Assembly: GCF_017745095.1 (NCBI RefSeq)
Contig: NZ_JAGHZZ010000008.1
Coordinates: 113,830 to 177,829, forward strand
Length of the DNA stretch: 64,000 nt
Direction: 5' to 3'
Source of the DNA: Sporocytophaga sp.
GTDB lineage: Bacteria; Bacteroidota; Bacteroidia; Cytophagales; Cytophagaceae
The notes beneath the pieces were generated by a model. It was not told the origin of the DNA and ran no database searches. It was given only the letters and a program-made list of their open reading frames with translations. The first letter of the stretch is position 1. Every line of letters begins with the position of its first letter. This document shows positions 11,432 through 20,564 of the stretch, piece by piece. Both the position numbers and the translations under genes were made by a program.

Positions 11432-13012
11432 TCAATGATTCTTAGCTCCATAAATTGCCGCCAGACTTTCCGCACATTTTTCTCCATCCATGGCAGCAGA
11501 TACAATCCCTCCTGCATATCCGGCTCCTTCACCACAAGGGAACAATCTTTTGATTTGTATATGTTCCCGTTCCTCTTTTTTTCTTGGAATGGATACCGGC
11601 GAAGACGTTCTGCTTTCAACACCTACAATCTGAGCTTCATTGGTCAGGTAACCTCTCATTTTCTGACCAAAATCCTTAAAGCCCTGCCTTAATCTCTGAA
11701 CAATAAAAGCTGGCAATACGTCTCCCATTTCGCAGGATTTTAATCCAGGTTGGTACGAGGTTTCCAGCAATGATGAAGATATTTTTTTCTGAACGAAATC
11801 CGCCAGGCGTTGAGCAGGAGCTGTTTGAGTTTGTCCTCCCATAATCCAAGCTTGGCGCTCTACCTTTTTCTGAAATTCCAATCCTGCTAATGGACCAAAC
11901 TTCTCAAACTCTCTGAATTCTTCTTTCTCGACAGACACAACTATACCGCTATTCGCAAATTTGGAATCCCGTCTGGATGGTGACATCCCATTCACTACGA
12001 TCTCTTCCTGAGCCGTGGCTGCCGGAACAATAAAACCACCAGGGCACATACAAAATGAAAATACCCCTCTCTGAACTCCCTGAAACGGCACTTGACTAAC
12101 CAGTGCATAACTTGCTGCGGGAAGATAGTCGCCCCTATTCTCGCAGTGATACTGGAGTGAATCAATAAGGCTTTGTTGGTGTTCCACCCGCACGCCTAGT
12201 GCAAAGGGCTTAGCTTCAACTATAATTTTCTTGTCATGAAGAAGATAAAAAATATCTCTGGCGGAATGACCTGTTGCCAGTATTACCCCTATTCCAGGTA
12301 TACTTTCTCCGGTGCTTAAAACAACACCTTTCATCTCATCACCTTCAAGGATAAAATCCGTTACCTTTGAATCAAACCGTACTTCTCCTCCTGCTTCAAT
12401 GACTGTATTTCTGAGATCCTGAACAACCATTGGCAACTTATTAGTCCCGATGTGAGGATGTGCATCGACCAGAATTTCTTCGGTAGCACCGTGAGCCACA
12501 AGAATTTCAAGAACGCGCCTTATATCTCCACGTTTTCCGGATCGTGTGTAAAGCTTCCCGTCCGAATAAGTGCCCGCACCACCTTCTCCAAAGCAATAAT
12601 TAGATTCAGGATTAACAATGTGATCTTTATTGATAGCTGCCAAATCACGCCTTCTATTACGAACATCCTTACCTCTTTCAAGTACGATTGGCTTTACGCC
12701 TAACTCTATAAGCCTGATGGCTGCAAAAAGACCAGCAGGACCGGCTCCTACCACAATGGCCTGAGGCCTTTTATTCAGATTCGGAAATTCTTTCTTCCAG
12801 CTGATCCGAGAGCCAGGAGTCTCGTTTACAAAAATTTCTGTTTGAAAATTGATTTTAACCTGCCTGCTTCTGGCATCTATGGAGCGTCTCAGATGCCTGA
12901 AAAGCACATTTTCTCCGGAAGATATTCCTGCCTTTTTCAAAATTTCCTGATTCAATAAATCAGGATTTTCTGCCACCCGTACAGGCACAGTTAACTCTAC
13001 TATTTGTTTCAT
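11432..13012 (-). CDS. FAD-dependent dehydrogenase (COG2509-like)
   Basis: A 526-aa flavoprotein of the uncharacterised NAD(FAD)-utilising dehydrogenase group. The N-terminal ~85 residues form the small lead domain typical of this group. The dinucleotide-binding motif VVGAGPAGLFAAIRLIELG follows near residue 87, then LERGKDVRNRRRD. CFGEGGAGTYSDGKLYTR near 145 and the C-terminal FAD motif FPCGEGAGYAGGIVSAAMDG are characteristic. Substrate unknown; it is probably a cytosolic oxidoreductase. ATG start. It is first in a two-gene unit with the CoA-binding protein. Confidence 0.88.
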   Translation of the reverse strand: MKQIVELTVPVRVAENPDLLNQEILKKAGISSGENVLFRHLRRSIDARSRQVKINFQTEIFVNETPGSRISWKKEFPNLNKRPQAIVVGAGPAGLFAAIRLIELGVKPIVLERGKDVRNRRRDLAAINKDHIVNPESNYCFGEGGAGTYSDGKLYTRSGKRGDIRRVLEILVAHGATEEILVDAHPHIGTNKLPMVVQDLRNTVIEAGGEVRFDSKVTDFILEGDEMKGVVLSTGESIPGIGVILATGHSARDIFYLLHDKKIIVEAKPFALGVRVEHQQSLIDSLQYHCENRGDYLPAASYALVSQVPFQGVQRGVFSFCMCPGGFIVPAATAQEEIVVNGMSPSRRDSKFANSGIVVSVEKEEFREFEKFGPLAGLEFQKKVERQAWIMGGQTQTAPAQRLADFVQKKISSSLLETSYQPGLKSCEMGDVLPAFIVQRLRQGFKDFGQKMRGYLTNEAQIVGVESRTSSPVSIPRKKEEREHIQIKRLFPCGEGAGYAGGIVSAAMDGEKCAESLAAIYGAKNH

Positions 13013-13077
13013 TTCTGTAAGGTTTTTATCCTTAAAAGACAGGTAATCCCTGGTTATACACTTTATTATCGACTATG

Positions 13078-13114
13078 CTTTAAGCTTTCAAATTAAAACT
13101 TACTTAAAAACTTA
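13078..13114 (-). repeat. Heptad repeat tract after the YwqK-repeat gene
   Basis: On the minus strand, TAAGTTT immediately follows the TGA stop and is continued by imperfect TAAGT/AAAGC units. It is one of five such stop-proximal tracts in the window and the least regular of them. Confidence 0.45.
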
Positions 13115-14962
13115 TCACTTTTTCAGGCTGTATCCAATGTTTACTCCGAAACGGAAAGGAATTGAAATGCCAGTTCCTTTTATACTTAGAAAATCCTTTT
13201 CATAATTTTCTACAGAAGGGTCCCAGTTTCTTGAGATAAATCTGTAACCAATTCCCAGGCCAGCAAAAACATCTACTGTCCAACCTTTTTTCTTTGCATC
13301 TTTGGACAACCTGTCACCAAAAATTATGGAATATTCCACTATGCTTTGAGACATAGTCAATCCTTTGGAATGGGAACTTCCTGAAAATCCGTTTTTATTA
13401 ACGGTGTTATCCAATTTGGTATACCTTATTTCATGGCCAAAATAAAACATCCCATTATCTTTATCACGGTTATAAAATTTCTGCCTTAGGTAAAAAGCAT
13501 TTCCTCTTTTATATAATTCATCATAGCCAGGCGTACTTTTAAAAAAAGGATCTCGAATTAAGACATAACCTAATTCATATCCCAGCCTTTCTTGGAAATA
13601 ATATTCTACTGAAAATGGAATGGCACTTGGCTGACTGCTGATGATTGATTTTTTTGCAATTCCCAGAGGGCCGAAAGCTATGATAAAACCCTGGTACTCA
13701 TTGACTTTTTTCACGAAATAGCGAGGTAACTTCCTTTTGTGAAAAAATGTGGGCATTTTTGAAGTAAGCCCAGACTCATTATTTTTATTTAGAGAGTCTT
13801 TTATTTCCCTAAATACCGGTGAATCATTTTCATAATAAGTGCGATATAACCCAGCCAATTCGCCGTTTTCTTTGAACAATTTCCATACTCCAACTTTATT
13901 TCCATCAACTATCTTTCCCTCCATTTTTGGGGTTCCGGATTCGTAAAATCCTGTGTAAGTCCCTTCTCCTTGGTTATAATAGCAGCTTCCTTCCAGCTTT
14001 CCATTTTCATAATAATACTTCCAAGGTCCCTCGCTTTTATCATTTTTAACCTGCCCTTCTATTTTCAACTTACCATTTTCATAATATTCCTTATATGGAC
14101 CTTCTCCCTTCACAAAGTTTCCTTCTCCCTTAAAATTACCATTATTATAATACAGTTTCCAATAACCGTCCCTTTTTCCTTCTTTCTGGTCTCCTTCAGA
14201 ACTTAAAGCGCCATCTTCATAAAAATATTTCCATTTTCCTTCAGGGAGTCCTTTTTCAAAAATTCCTTCGCTGGAAACCTTTCCATTTTTATAATAAAAT
14301 TTCCACATCCCCTCTTTCTGTCCATTTTTTTCAGATCCTTCAGACTTTATTGATCCATCTTCATAATAATATTTCCACAATCCATTGCTTTTGCCATTCG
14401 AGATTTCTCCTGTACTCTTAATAGTTCCATCAGGATAAAACTCCATGAAATTACCCTTATCATCCTGAAAATATGCAGTTCCCTTATTTTTAGAATCTTC
14501 ATAGTAATACTTCCAAGGACCGTTTTTTAGATTTTTACGATAAAGTCCTTCAGATTTGATAGTTCCACTTTCATAGTAAAATTTCCATTGGCCTTCACGC
14601 TGATCTTTAATCACATCACCTTCCATGTTAACTCCCCCATTTTCATAGTAGTAGGTCCAGTAACCTTGACTAATGTTGTCTTTCAGCTCCCCTTTCATTT
14701 TAGGATTACCATTTTCATAAAAATATTCCCAGATTCCATTGGCTTTGCCATTAGAATAATGGCCTCTGGATTTTATTCCCCCATTTTGGTAATAAGATAT
14801 ATAGAGGCTATCAAGGACTGGCGTATTGGTTGATTTCACAAAATAATCTTCCTTCAAAAGTGTTTTTTTATGATCATACCAGGTTTGAACCTGAATATGT
14901 TGACCATGTAGGCGTGGGAGAAAAAAAATAAACGTTAAGAAAAATAGAATATAATATTTCAC
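13115..14962 (-). CDS. Secreted YwqK/MORN-variant repeat protein
   Basis: A 615-aa exported protein of unknown function. A signal peptide (about residues 1-20, ending LHG) is followed by about 15 copies of a 22-25-residue unit with the core W-K-Y/F-Y-Y-E-N/D-G-x-x-K-x-E-G (about 50-400). This is the MORN-variant/YwqK antitoxin-type repeat common in Bacteroidetes surface proteins. The C-terminal ~200 residues contain alternating amphipathic strands ending in a hydrophobic residue plus KK, which suggests an outer-membrane beta-barrel or autotransporter-like end. The start codon is GTG. The gene stands alone. The repeat array is strongly tandem at DNA level and could change length by recombination. 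Confidence 0.82.
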   Translation of the reverse strand: MKYYILFFLTFIFFLPRLHGQHIQVQTWYDHKKTLLKEDYFVKSTNTPVLDSLYISYYQNGGIKSRGHYSNGKANGIWEYFYENGNPKMKGELKDNISQGYWTYYYENGGVNMEGDVIKDQREGQWKFYYESGTIKSEGLYRKNLKNGPWKYYYEDSKNKGTAYFQDDKGNFMEFYPDGTIKSTGEISNGKSNGLWKYYYEDGSIKSEGSEKNGQKEGMWKFYYKNGKVSSEGIFEKGLPEGKWKYFYEDGALSSEGDQKEGKRDGYWKLYYNNGNFKGEGNFVKGEGPYKEYYENGKLKIEGQVKNDKSEGPWKYYYENGKLEGSCYYNQGEGTYTGFYESGTPKMEGKIVDGNKVGVWKLFKENGELAGLYRTYYENDSPVFREIKDSLNKNNESGLTSKMPTFFHKRKLPRYFVKKVNEYQGFIIAFGPLGIAKKSIISSQPSAIPFSVEYYFQERLGYELGYVLIRDPFFKSTPGYDELYKRGNAFYLRQKFYNRDKDNGMFYFGHEIRYTKLDNTVNKNGFSGSSHSKGLTMSQSIVEYSIIFGDRLSKDAKKKGWTVDVFAGLGIGYRFISRNWDPSVENYEKDFLSIKGTGISIPFRFGVNIGYSLKK

Positions 14963-14993
14963 AAACTACTTTTTTAAGCTTAAACGCAAAAGC

Positions 14994-15024
14994 AAGCCTG
15001 AATTACATGTCCTAATTCAGGCTT
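14994..15024 (-). terminator. Terminator-like hairpin after kynA
   Basis: The 12-bp inverted repeat AAGCCTGAATTA / TAATTCAGGCTT has a 7-nt loop and lies 10 nt beyond the dioxygenase stop. The U-run on the minus strand is short, so termination may be partial. Confidence 0.65.
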
Positions 15025-15033
15025 TAAAGATTT

Positions 15034-16005
15034 TTACATCAAATGAGCAAATACTTCTGTTTCCACCCAGGTTTTACCCCAATCCTGCAATTCCTGCTCA
15101 GACCAGAGAGATGGGAAGAATATCTGCTTTTGAAATCTTGGAGGTAAATATTTCTGCCAATTAGTACCACCAGTAGAAGGTACAATCTGCTTAGACCTTA
15201 TCAAATAGCTTACGGCATATTTATAGTGAGCCAGAGGCCAGTTGATATTTGCATAGGTATCATATTTCCTCATTGCAGATATTAGCTTTTCATCTTCCTG
15301 GGCATCAAAAGGTAACCGCTTGAAGATGGACCAAAGATTTGTAGAAACACAATCATTCGCCAATCTGATCAATACATCGCTATATTTTTCTTCAAACTGC
15401 TTTAAGGTCAAAGTCTTTTTTCCGGTAGTTACTTCGATAGCTCCTTTTTTCCAATAGATCTTTTCAAACATCTGATCTATTGTAGAATAATCATGAAAAT
15501 CGTCTCTGTGATCTTTGCTCACCAGATTGATAAAATCTGTTGATGCAATCTCTGTCATTCTGTATTGAACAGACTGGAAACCACTAGCCGGATGGAGAGC
15601 AGTTCTGAATTTCAGGAACTGTTCCTGTTCCATTCCAACAGAAATAATATCAAATGATTGTATCAGCTGTCCAAAAAACCAATTGACTCTATTCAAACGA
15701 TGAAAAAATGAGTCTTTGTCAATGAATTCCTGTTTTCTGATATTATTGATCTCATGCAAAACCATTTTGAAATACAACTCTGTAATCTGATGATAAATAA
15801 TAAACATCAACTCATCAGAGTATTCAGTCTTTGGTACCTGAAGATTCAGTAATGCGTCAAGATGAATATAATCCCAGTAATTGAGGTATTTAGAATTAAG
15901 AAGCCCTTCCAGGTGCACTGTAAGATCCTGCCCTTCTTTGGCATATTTATCTTCCAGGAGTTTTAAAAGTTCTTGTATTTTGGTTTCTTTTTCCGGATTC
16001 TGCAT
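15034..16005 (-). CDS. kynA: Tryptophan 2,3-dioxygenase
   Basis: Heme dioxygenase opening the indole ring of L-tryptophan to N-formylkynurenine, the first step of the kynurenine pathway. The 323-aa protein carries the family signatures: YHQITELYFK near residue 90 with the active-site histidine (Tyr replaces the usual Trp), FRTALHPASGFQSVQYR near 130-145, and an alpha-helical core throughout. ATG start. It is divergent from the glutaryl-CoA-dehydrogenase-like gene across only 70 bp, so a shared control region is likely. Kynureninase and formamidase genes are not in the window. Confidence 0.94.
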   Translation of the reverse strand: MQNPEKETKIQELLKLLEDKYAKEGQDLTVHLEGLLNSKYLNYWDYIHLDALLNLQVPKTEYSDELMFIIYHQITELYFKMVLHEINNIRKQEFIDKDSFFHRLNRVNWFFGQLIQSFDIISVGMEQEQFLKFRTALHPASGFQSVQYRMTEIASTDFINLVSKDHRDDFHDYSTIDQMFEKIYWKKGAIEVTTGKKTLTLKQFEEKYSDVLIRLANDCVSTNLWSIFKRLPFDAQEDEKLISAMRKYDTYANINWPLAHYKYAVSYLIRSKQIVPSTGGTNWQKYLPPRFQKQIFFPSLWSEQELQDWGKTWVETEVFAHLM

Positions 16006-16075
16006 CTTAGGAACATTAAATGCGTTAGTAGGTTGTAAATTTGATCATTTAATTTTTTTAAAACAATAACCTTTC

Positions 16076-17254
16076 ATGCCAAGAACAGATTTTCATTCGC
16101 CTGACTATTATCAAATAGATGATCTTTTAACTGACGAGCAGAAGCTTGTACGAGGAGCGATCAGGGACTTTGTAAACAGGGAAATTATGCCCATCATTGA
16201 AGATTGTGCACAGAAAGCTTATTTTCCTGAATTCATTGTGAAAAAATTCGGTGAAGTTGGAGCTTTTGGTCCTACAATACCTCAGGAATATGGTGGTGGT
16301 GGCCTCGACTATATTTCTTACGGGTTAATGATGCAAGAGATAGAAAGAGGTGATTCCGGAATGCGTAGTACTGCTTCTGTTCAGGGTTCATTAGTAATGT
16401 TTCCGATCTTTAAGTATGGCTCTGAAGAACAAAAGAAAAAGTATCTTCCCAAACTTGCATCTGGTGAATTTCTTGGATGTTTTGGACTGACAGAACCTGA
16501 TCATGGATCCAACCCATCTGCAATGGTTACCAACTTTAAAGACATGGGAGATCACTATCTCTTAAATGGAGCTAAAATGTGGATTACCAATTCTCCTAAA
16601 GCTGATATTGCCGTGGTTTGGGCTAAGAATGAGGAAGGTCGTATAAGAGGACTCATCGTGGAAAGAGGAATGGAAGGATTTACCACTCCCGAAACCCATC
16701 ATAAATGGTCATTACGGGCAAGCATTACCGGAGAACTTGTATTCGATAATGTAAAAGTGCCTAAAGAAAACCTATTACCACTTGCCGATGGCCTTAGCGG
16801 ACCTCTCAGATGCCTGGATTCTGCCAGATATGGCATCGCTTGGGGAGCAATTGGTGCAGCAATGGATTGCTATGAAACAGCAAGAAAATATGCCATTGAA
16901 AGACACCAGTTCGGTAAACCGATTGCAGGTTTTCAGCTCACTCAGAGAAAACTTGCAGAAATGATTACAGAGATCACTAAGGCACAATTGCTTGCATGGA
17001 GACTAGGCACATTGAAGAATGAAGGTAAAGCCACAACTCCACAAATAAGTATGGCCAAAAGAAATAATGTTCATATGGCAATCACTATTGCACGTGAGGC
17101 AAGACAAATACTCGGAGGTATGGGAATTACAGGTGAGTTTCCAATCATGCGCCATATGATGAATCTTGAGTCTGTTATCACTTATGAAGGAACGCATGAT
17201 ATTCACCAACTTATAACAGGTAGTGACATTACAGGCATTTCTGCTTTTAAATAA
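16076..17254 (+). CDS. Acyl-CoA dehydrogenase, glutaryl-CoA type
   Basis: FAD enzyme predicted to oxidise and decarboxylate glutaryl-CoA to crotonyl-CoA, or to oxidise another short acyl-CoA. At 392 aa it has the full fold: N-terminal helices, the FAD-proximal GLTEPDHGSNPSAM, WITNSPKAD, and the C-terminal YEGTHDIHQLITG containing the catalytic glutamate. The ending GSDITGISAF and the TEPDHGS motif resemble glutaryl-CoA dehydrogenases more than butyryl-CoA dehydrogenases. Glutaryl-CoA is a late intermediate of tryptophan and lysine breakdown, so the divergent pairing with tryptophan dioxygenase supports this. An M20 peptidase follows after 6 nt. Substrate remains inferred. Confidence 0.88.
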   Translation: MPRTDFHSPDYYQIDDLLTDEQKLVRGAIRDFVNREIMPIIEDCAQKAYFPEFIVKKFGEVGAFGPTIPQEYGGGGLDYISYGLMMQEIERGDSGMRSTASVQGSLVMFPIFKYGSEEQKKKYLPKLASGEFLGCFGLTEPDHGSNPSAMVTNFKDMGDHYLLNGAKMWITNSPKADIAVVWAKNEEGRIRGLIVERGMEGFTTPETHHKWSLRASITGELVFDNVKVPKENLLPLADGLSGPLRCLDSARYGIAWGAIGAAMDCYETARKYAIERHQFGKPIAGFQLTQRKLAEMITEITKAQLLAWRLGTLKNEGKATTPQISMAKRNNVHMAITIAREARQILGGMGITGEFPIMRHMMNLESVITYEGTHDIHQLITGSDITGISAFK

Positions 17255-17260
17255 TAAGAT

Positions 17261-18694
17261 ATGAGAACTATCGCACTTATACTGCTACTACTGGTTATAC
17301 TGGTGGTGGCAGTTCTGCTTTTTAATACGTTCACTTTAAAAAGCATGCAACCCAAAAATATAAAGCAAGCCAGGCTTTATTCAGACACATCAGCTCTGAG
17401 TAGATTAAGTAAAGGTCTACAGTTTCAAACAGTCTCATATGAAAATGATAAGACAGATACTTCAAAGTTTCTCGAGTTTCACCACTTTCTTGAACAGAAC
17501 TTTCCTTTGGTACATAGTAAACTTAAGAAAGAAAATCATGGACTGAGTTTACTATTCCACTGGGAAGGCAAAGACAAACAACTTGACCCTATACTTCTTA
17601 TGGCTCACCAAGACGTAGTGCCTCCCTGTGGAGAATGGGAAAAAGAGCCCTTTTCCGGAGACTTACTTGATGGGTACATCTATGGAAGAGGAACATTGGA
17701 TGATAAAGGTGCTTTACTTGCAATCCTTGAATCTGTCGAATCGCTTCTGAAAGAAAACTATCAGCCTAAAAGATCTATCTATTTTGCCTTTGGTCATGAT
17801 GAAGAGCTTGGTGGTGATAATGGAAATAAGAAGATGGCTGAAGTGCTTAAAAGTCGTGGCATAACTTTCGATTATGTATTGGATGAAGGAGGAACAATCA
17901 TTCATGGTATTATGCCAGGTGTAAAAGCTCCTGTAGCCGTGATAGGTATTGCAGAAAAAGGTTATTTAAGTATTGAATTAACTATTGAAACAGACGGAGG
18001 ACATAGCTCAATGCCACCTGCCCAAACTTCCATAGGATTATTAAGTGAGGCAATAGCAGAACTTCAGAAGCATCCCTTTCCTGCAAAAATTGCCGGTGCC
18101 ACAGAACAGCTCTTTAAATTTACTGCCCCTGAAATGGAGTATCCTATGAAGATTGTTTTTGCCAACTATAAATTGTTGAAGCCAGTTATAACAAGTCAGA
18201 TGGGGAAAACTGAAAGTACCAATGCTTCTGTGAGGACCACCATGGCCCCTACTATATTTAATGCAGGTACTAAAGAAAATGTACTCCCAATGAAAGCTAG
18301 GGCTGTGGTAAATTTAAGAACGCTTCCTGGAGATACACTTCAATATATCCTTGATTACATTACAAAAACTATTAATAATCCTGCTATCAAACTTAAAGTA
18401 CTTCCGGATCAGATTGAAGCTTCAGAAGTGTCAGATCCCGGTAATGAAGCGTTCAAACTGATCAGTCAATCAGTTTCGGAAGTATTTCCACATGCAGTAA
18501 TTTCACCTTACCTAATGCTGGCAACTACAGATTCAAAGCATTACAGAAGCATTAGTAAAAACATCTACAGATTTAATCCCTGGGATCTTCAAAAAGATGA
18601 TTTAAAAAGAATACACGGGAACAACGAAAGAATAAGTACAAAAAATTATATGGAAGCTATAACCTTTTACAGACTGATGCTGGAAAGGAATTAA
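17261..18694 (+). CDS. Membrane-anchored M20 metallopeptidase (PM20D1/CPS1-like)
   Basis: Predicted zinc amidohydrolase or carboxypeptidase facing the periplasm. One N-terminal hydrophobic helix (residues 3-24) anchors it. The M20 metal site is complete: LLMAHQDVVP near 120, GRGTLDDKGA near 145 with the bridging aspartate, and FGHDEELGGDNG near 185 with the paired glutamates. The C terminus keeps TTDSKHYR, the last metal-site histidine. Length (477 aa) and anchor resemble yeast CPS1 and mammalian PM20D1, which act on C-terminal or N-acyl amino acids. It follows the acyl-CoA dehydrogenase by 6 nt, probably in one operon, and ends at a bidirectional terminator. Confidence 0.88.
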   Translation: MRTIALILLLLVILVVAVLLFNTFTLKSMQPKNIKQARLYSDTSALSRLSKGLQFQTVSYENDKTDTSKFLEFHHFLEQNFPLVHSKLKKENHGLSLLFHWEGKDKQLDPILLMAHQDVVPPCGEWEKEPFSGDLLDGYIYGRGTLDDKGALLAILESVESLLKENYQPKRSIYFAFGHDEELGGDNGNKKMAEVLKSRGITFDYVLDEGGTIIHGIMPGVKAPVAVIGIAEKGYLSIELTIETDGGHSSMPPAQTSIGLLSEAIAELQKHPFPAKIAGATEQLFKFTAPEMEYPMKIVFANYKLLKPVITSQMGKTESTNASVRTTMAPTIFNAGTKENVLPMKARAVVNLRTLPGDTLQYILDYITKTINNPAIKLKVLPDQIEASEVSDPGNEAFKLISQSVSEVFPHAVISPYLMLATTDSKHYRSISKNIYRFNPWDLQKDDLKRIHGNNERISTKNYMEAITFYRLMLERN

Positions 18695-18719
18695 GAAATA
18701 TGAATTATAAAATAGAATA

Positions 18720-18750
18720 AATAACCCACTGTTATAGTGGGTTATTTATT
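18720..18750 (+). terminator. Bidirectional intrinsic terminator
   Basis: The 11-bp stem AATAACCCACT / AGTGGGTTATT (18720-18730, 18736-18746) with loop GTTAT and flanking A/T-runs serves the convergent M20 peptidase and DUF1573 genes. Confidence 0.88.
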
Positions 18751-18769
18751 TATCTTAGTATGTAATTAA

Positions 18770-19168
18770 TTATTCTACAACTTCTCCCTCAATAGTCAAC
18801 GTTTCCATACCTCCTTCTTCATTATAATATACCGTTACAGTTTTGGTAAAGGAACCAAGTTTTGAAGCATTATACTGAGCTTTTACCACTCCCGATTTTC
18901 CTGGAGCAACCGGTTCTTTGGTAAACTCAGCTACTGTGCAGGAACATGATGCCTTAACGTCACTTACAATAAGGGGACTGGTTCCATTGTTTGTAAAGCG
19001 GAAAGTAGCGGTGCCGGGGTTATTAAGTTTTAACTTCCCTAAGTTGATCACCTTTTGATCCCATTTTAAATGGGAGACCTCAAGGATAATTGCTGGCTCC
19101 TCTTTGTACTGACCCTGTGTCAGATTTACAGAGCACAATAACATGCAGACAAAAAATACTTTTTTCAT
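18770..19168 (-). CDS. Short DUF1573 exported protein
   Basis: A 132-aa exported protein with one DUF1573 (Ig-like, ASPM/SPD-2/Hydin-like) domain. The signal peptide MKKVFFVCMLLCSVNLTQGQ fixes the start at ATG 19166-19168. The longer reading frame reaching 19342 has an implausible AT-rich N terminus and would overlap the promoter and start of the divergent kinase gene. The domain shows the family hallmarks FRFTNNGTSPLIVSDVKASCSCT, where the CxC cysteine pair is conserved. Molecular function unknown. It is divergent from a histidine kinase gene (121-bp gap), which hints at co-regulation. Confidence 0.87.
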   Translation of the reverse strand: MKKVFFVCMLLCSVNLTQGQYKEEPAIILEVSHLKWDQKVINLGKLKLNNPGTATFRFTNNGTSPLIVSDVKASCSCTVAEFTKEPVAPGKSGVVKAQYNASKLGSFTKTVTVYYNEEGGMETLTIEGEVVE

Positions 19169-19289
19169 AAGTTTTATTTTTATGTAAACATCACTGTTTT
19201 CATCCAATCTCCTTGTTATTAAAATCATAATAATTGTTAATGATTTGTTAAAATTAAATTGATGATTAAGAATTTGATTATTTTCGGTA

Positions 19290-20564
19290 ATGAGCAGGAA
19301 TACAATAAGACTTATTTTGGTTGTCGGCACATTATCGATCATAGGAATTTTGCTTATACAAGCATATTGGGTAATTAAAAACTATGAATTAAAAGAGAAG
19401 GAATTTGACCTGACAGTAAGGTTAAGTTTAAAAAATGTTGCGGAAAATATTCTTAAGTACAATCACAATAGCTCTCCCCTTGTTGATCCGGTCGCGGAAA
19501 TAAGTCCCGACTTTTTTACGGTTAAAGTTAATGACAAAATAGATTCAAATCTTCTTGGAGGTTTGTTAAGAAATGAATTTTTAAAAGAAGGAATAAAAAC
19601 AGATATATTTTACTCCATATATGATTGTATGGGAAAAAGAATTGACGTGACCGGCATGGTTTGCTTCGATAGCACTTCCACATGTACTGCAACTGTGACA
19701 GGGAATTTACCTCATTGGAACTATGACAACTTTTATTTCAGTGTTTATTTTCCGGAAAGGGAAAAGGTTCTTCTTTCTGGAATGAAACTGTGGTTGATTT
19801 CAACCATTGTTCTTATAGTTTTAATCATATTCTTTGCATATGTATTATTTGTAGTATTCCAACAAAAAAGACTCTCTGAGATACAAAAAGATTTTATCAA
19901 TAATATGACTCATGAGTTTCGAACCCCGATTTCAACCATATTGATATCTTGTGAAGTTTTAAAGGACAGCAAAATTATAGACAATCCACAAAGGCTTAAT
20001 AGTTATGCAGCTATAATTGAGCGTCAGGCTCACAGGCTTAATCAGCATGTAGAGCGGGTGCTTCAGATGGCAAAAATAGATAAGGGAAATATTCAGTTAA
20101 AGCACGAACAAATTAATATTCACGATTTGCTCCTTGAAGCCCTTTCCAAACTAAATTCATCAGGGAATAATGAGAGTCTTACAATTGAATATAATTTCTT
20201 AGCAGAAAATCCCATCTTTATGGGAGACAGACTCCACTTGCTTAACATAGTCTTTAACTTGTTAGATAATGCGGTTAAGTATTGTGAAAAGGATCCTAAA
20301 GTTATTGTTACCACAGAAGAAAATAATTCAGACATCGTAATACGTCTGGCAGATAATGGTATTGGTATCGCATTAGAATATCAGAAAAAGATTTTTGAAA
20401 AATTTTTCAGAGTACCTAACGGAAATGTCCACAATGTAAAGGGTTTCGGGCTAGGTCTTAATTATGTCAAAAACATTGTGAAAGCCCATAATGGGCACAT
20501 TGAATTGAAAAGCCAGATTGAGAAAGGCAGTATTTTTACAGTTACTCTTCCAAGAAATAAATGA
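19290..20564 (+). CDS. Sensor histidine kinase
   Basis: Membrane sensor kinase of a two-component system. Two membrane helices (about 7-27 and 168-193) frame a ~140-residue periplasmic sensor region that matches no family I recognise and contains four cysteines. The cytosolic part has HisKA with the phospho-acceptor in NMTHEFRTPIST (near 210) and a HATPase domain with NAVKYC, ADNGIGIA and GFGLGLNYV. No HAMP domain is evident. The 424-aa gene overlaps the response-regulator start by 4 nt (ATGA), so translation is coupled. Signal unknown; the flanking DUF1573 genes are candidate targets. Confidence 0.93.
   Translation: MSRNTIRLILVVGTLSIIGILLIQAYWVIKNYELKEKEFDLTVRLSLKNVAENILKYNHNSSPLVDPVAEISPDFFTVKVNDKIDSNLLGGLLRNEFLKEGIKTDIFYSIYDCMGKRIDVTGMVCFDSTSTCTATVTGNLPHWNYDNFYFSVYFPEREKVLLSGMKLWLISTIVLIVLIIFFAYVLFVVFQQKRLSEIQKDFINNMTHEFRTPISTILISCEVLKDSKIIDNPQRLNSYAAIIERQAHRLNQHVERVLQMAKIDKGNIQLKHEQINIHDLLLEALSKLNSSGNNESLTIEYNFLAENPIFMGDRLHLLNIVFNLLDNAVKYCEKDPKVIVTTEENNSDIVIRLADNGIGIALEYQKKIFEKFFRVPNGNVHNVKGFGLGLNYVKNIVKAHNGHIELKSQIEKGSIFTVTLPRNK

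Noticed and set aside
19169-19342. Longer N terminus for the short DUF1573 protein
   Set aside because: The signal peptide starts at the internal ATG 19166-19168, and the extension overlaps the divergent kinase gene.
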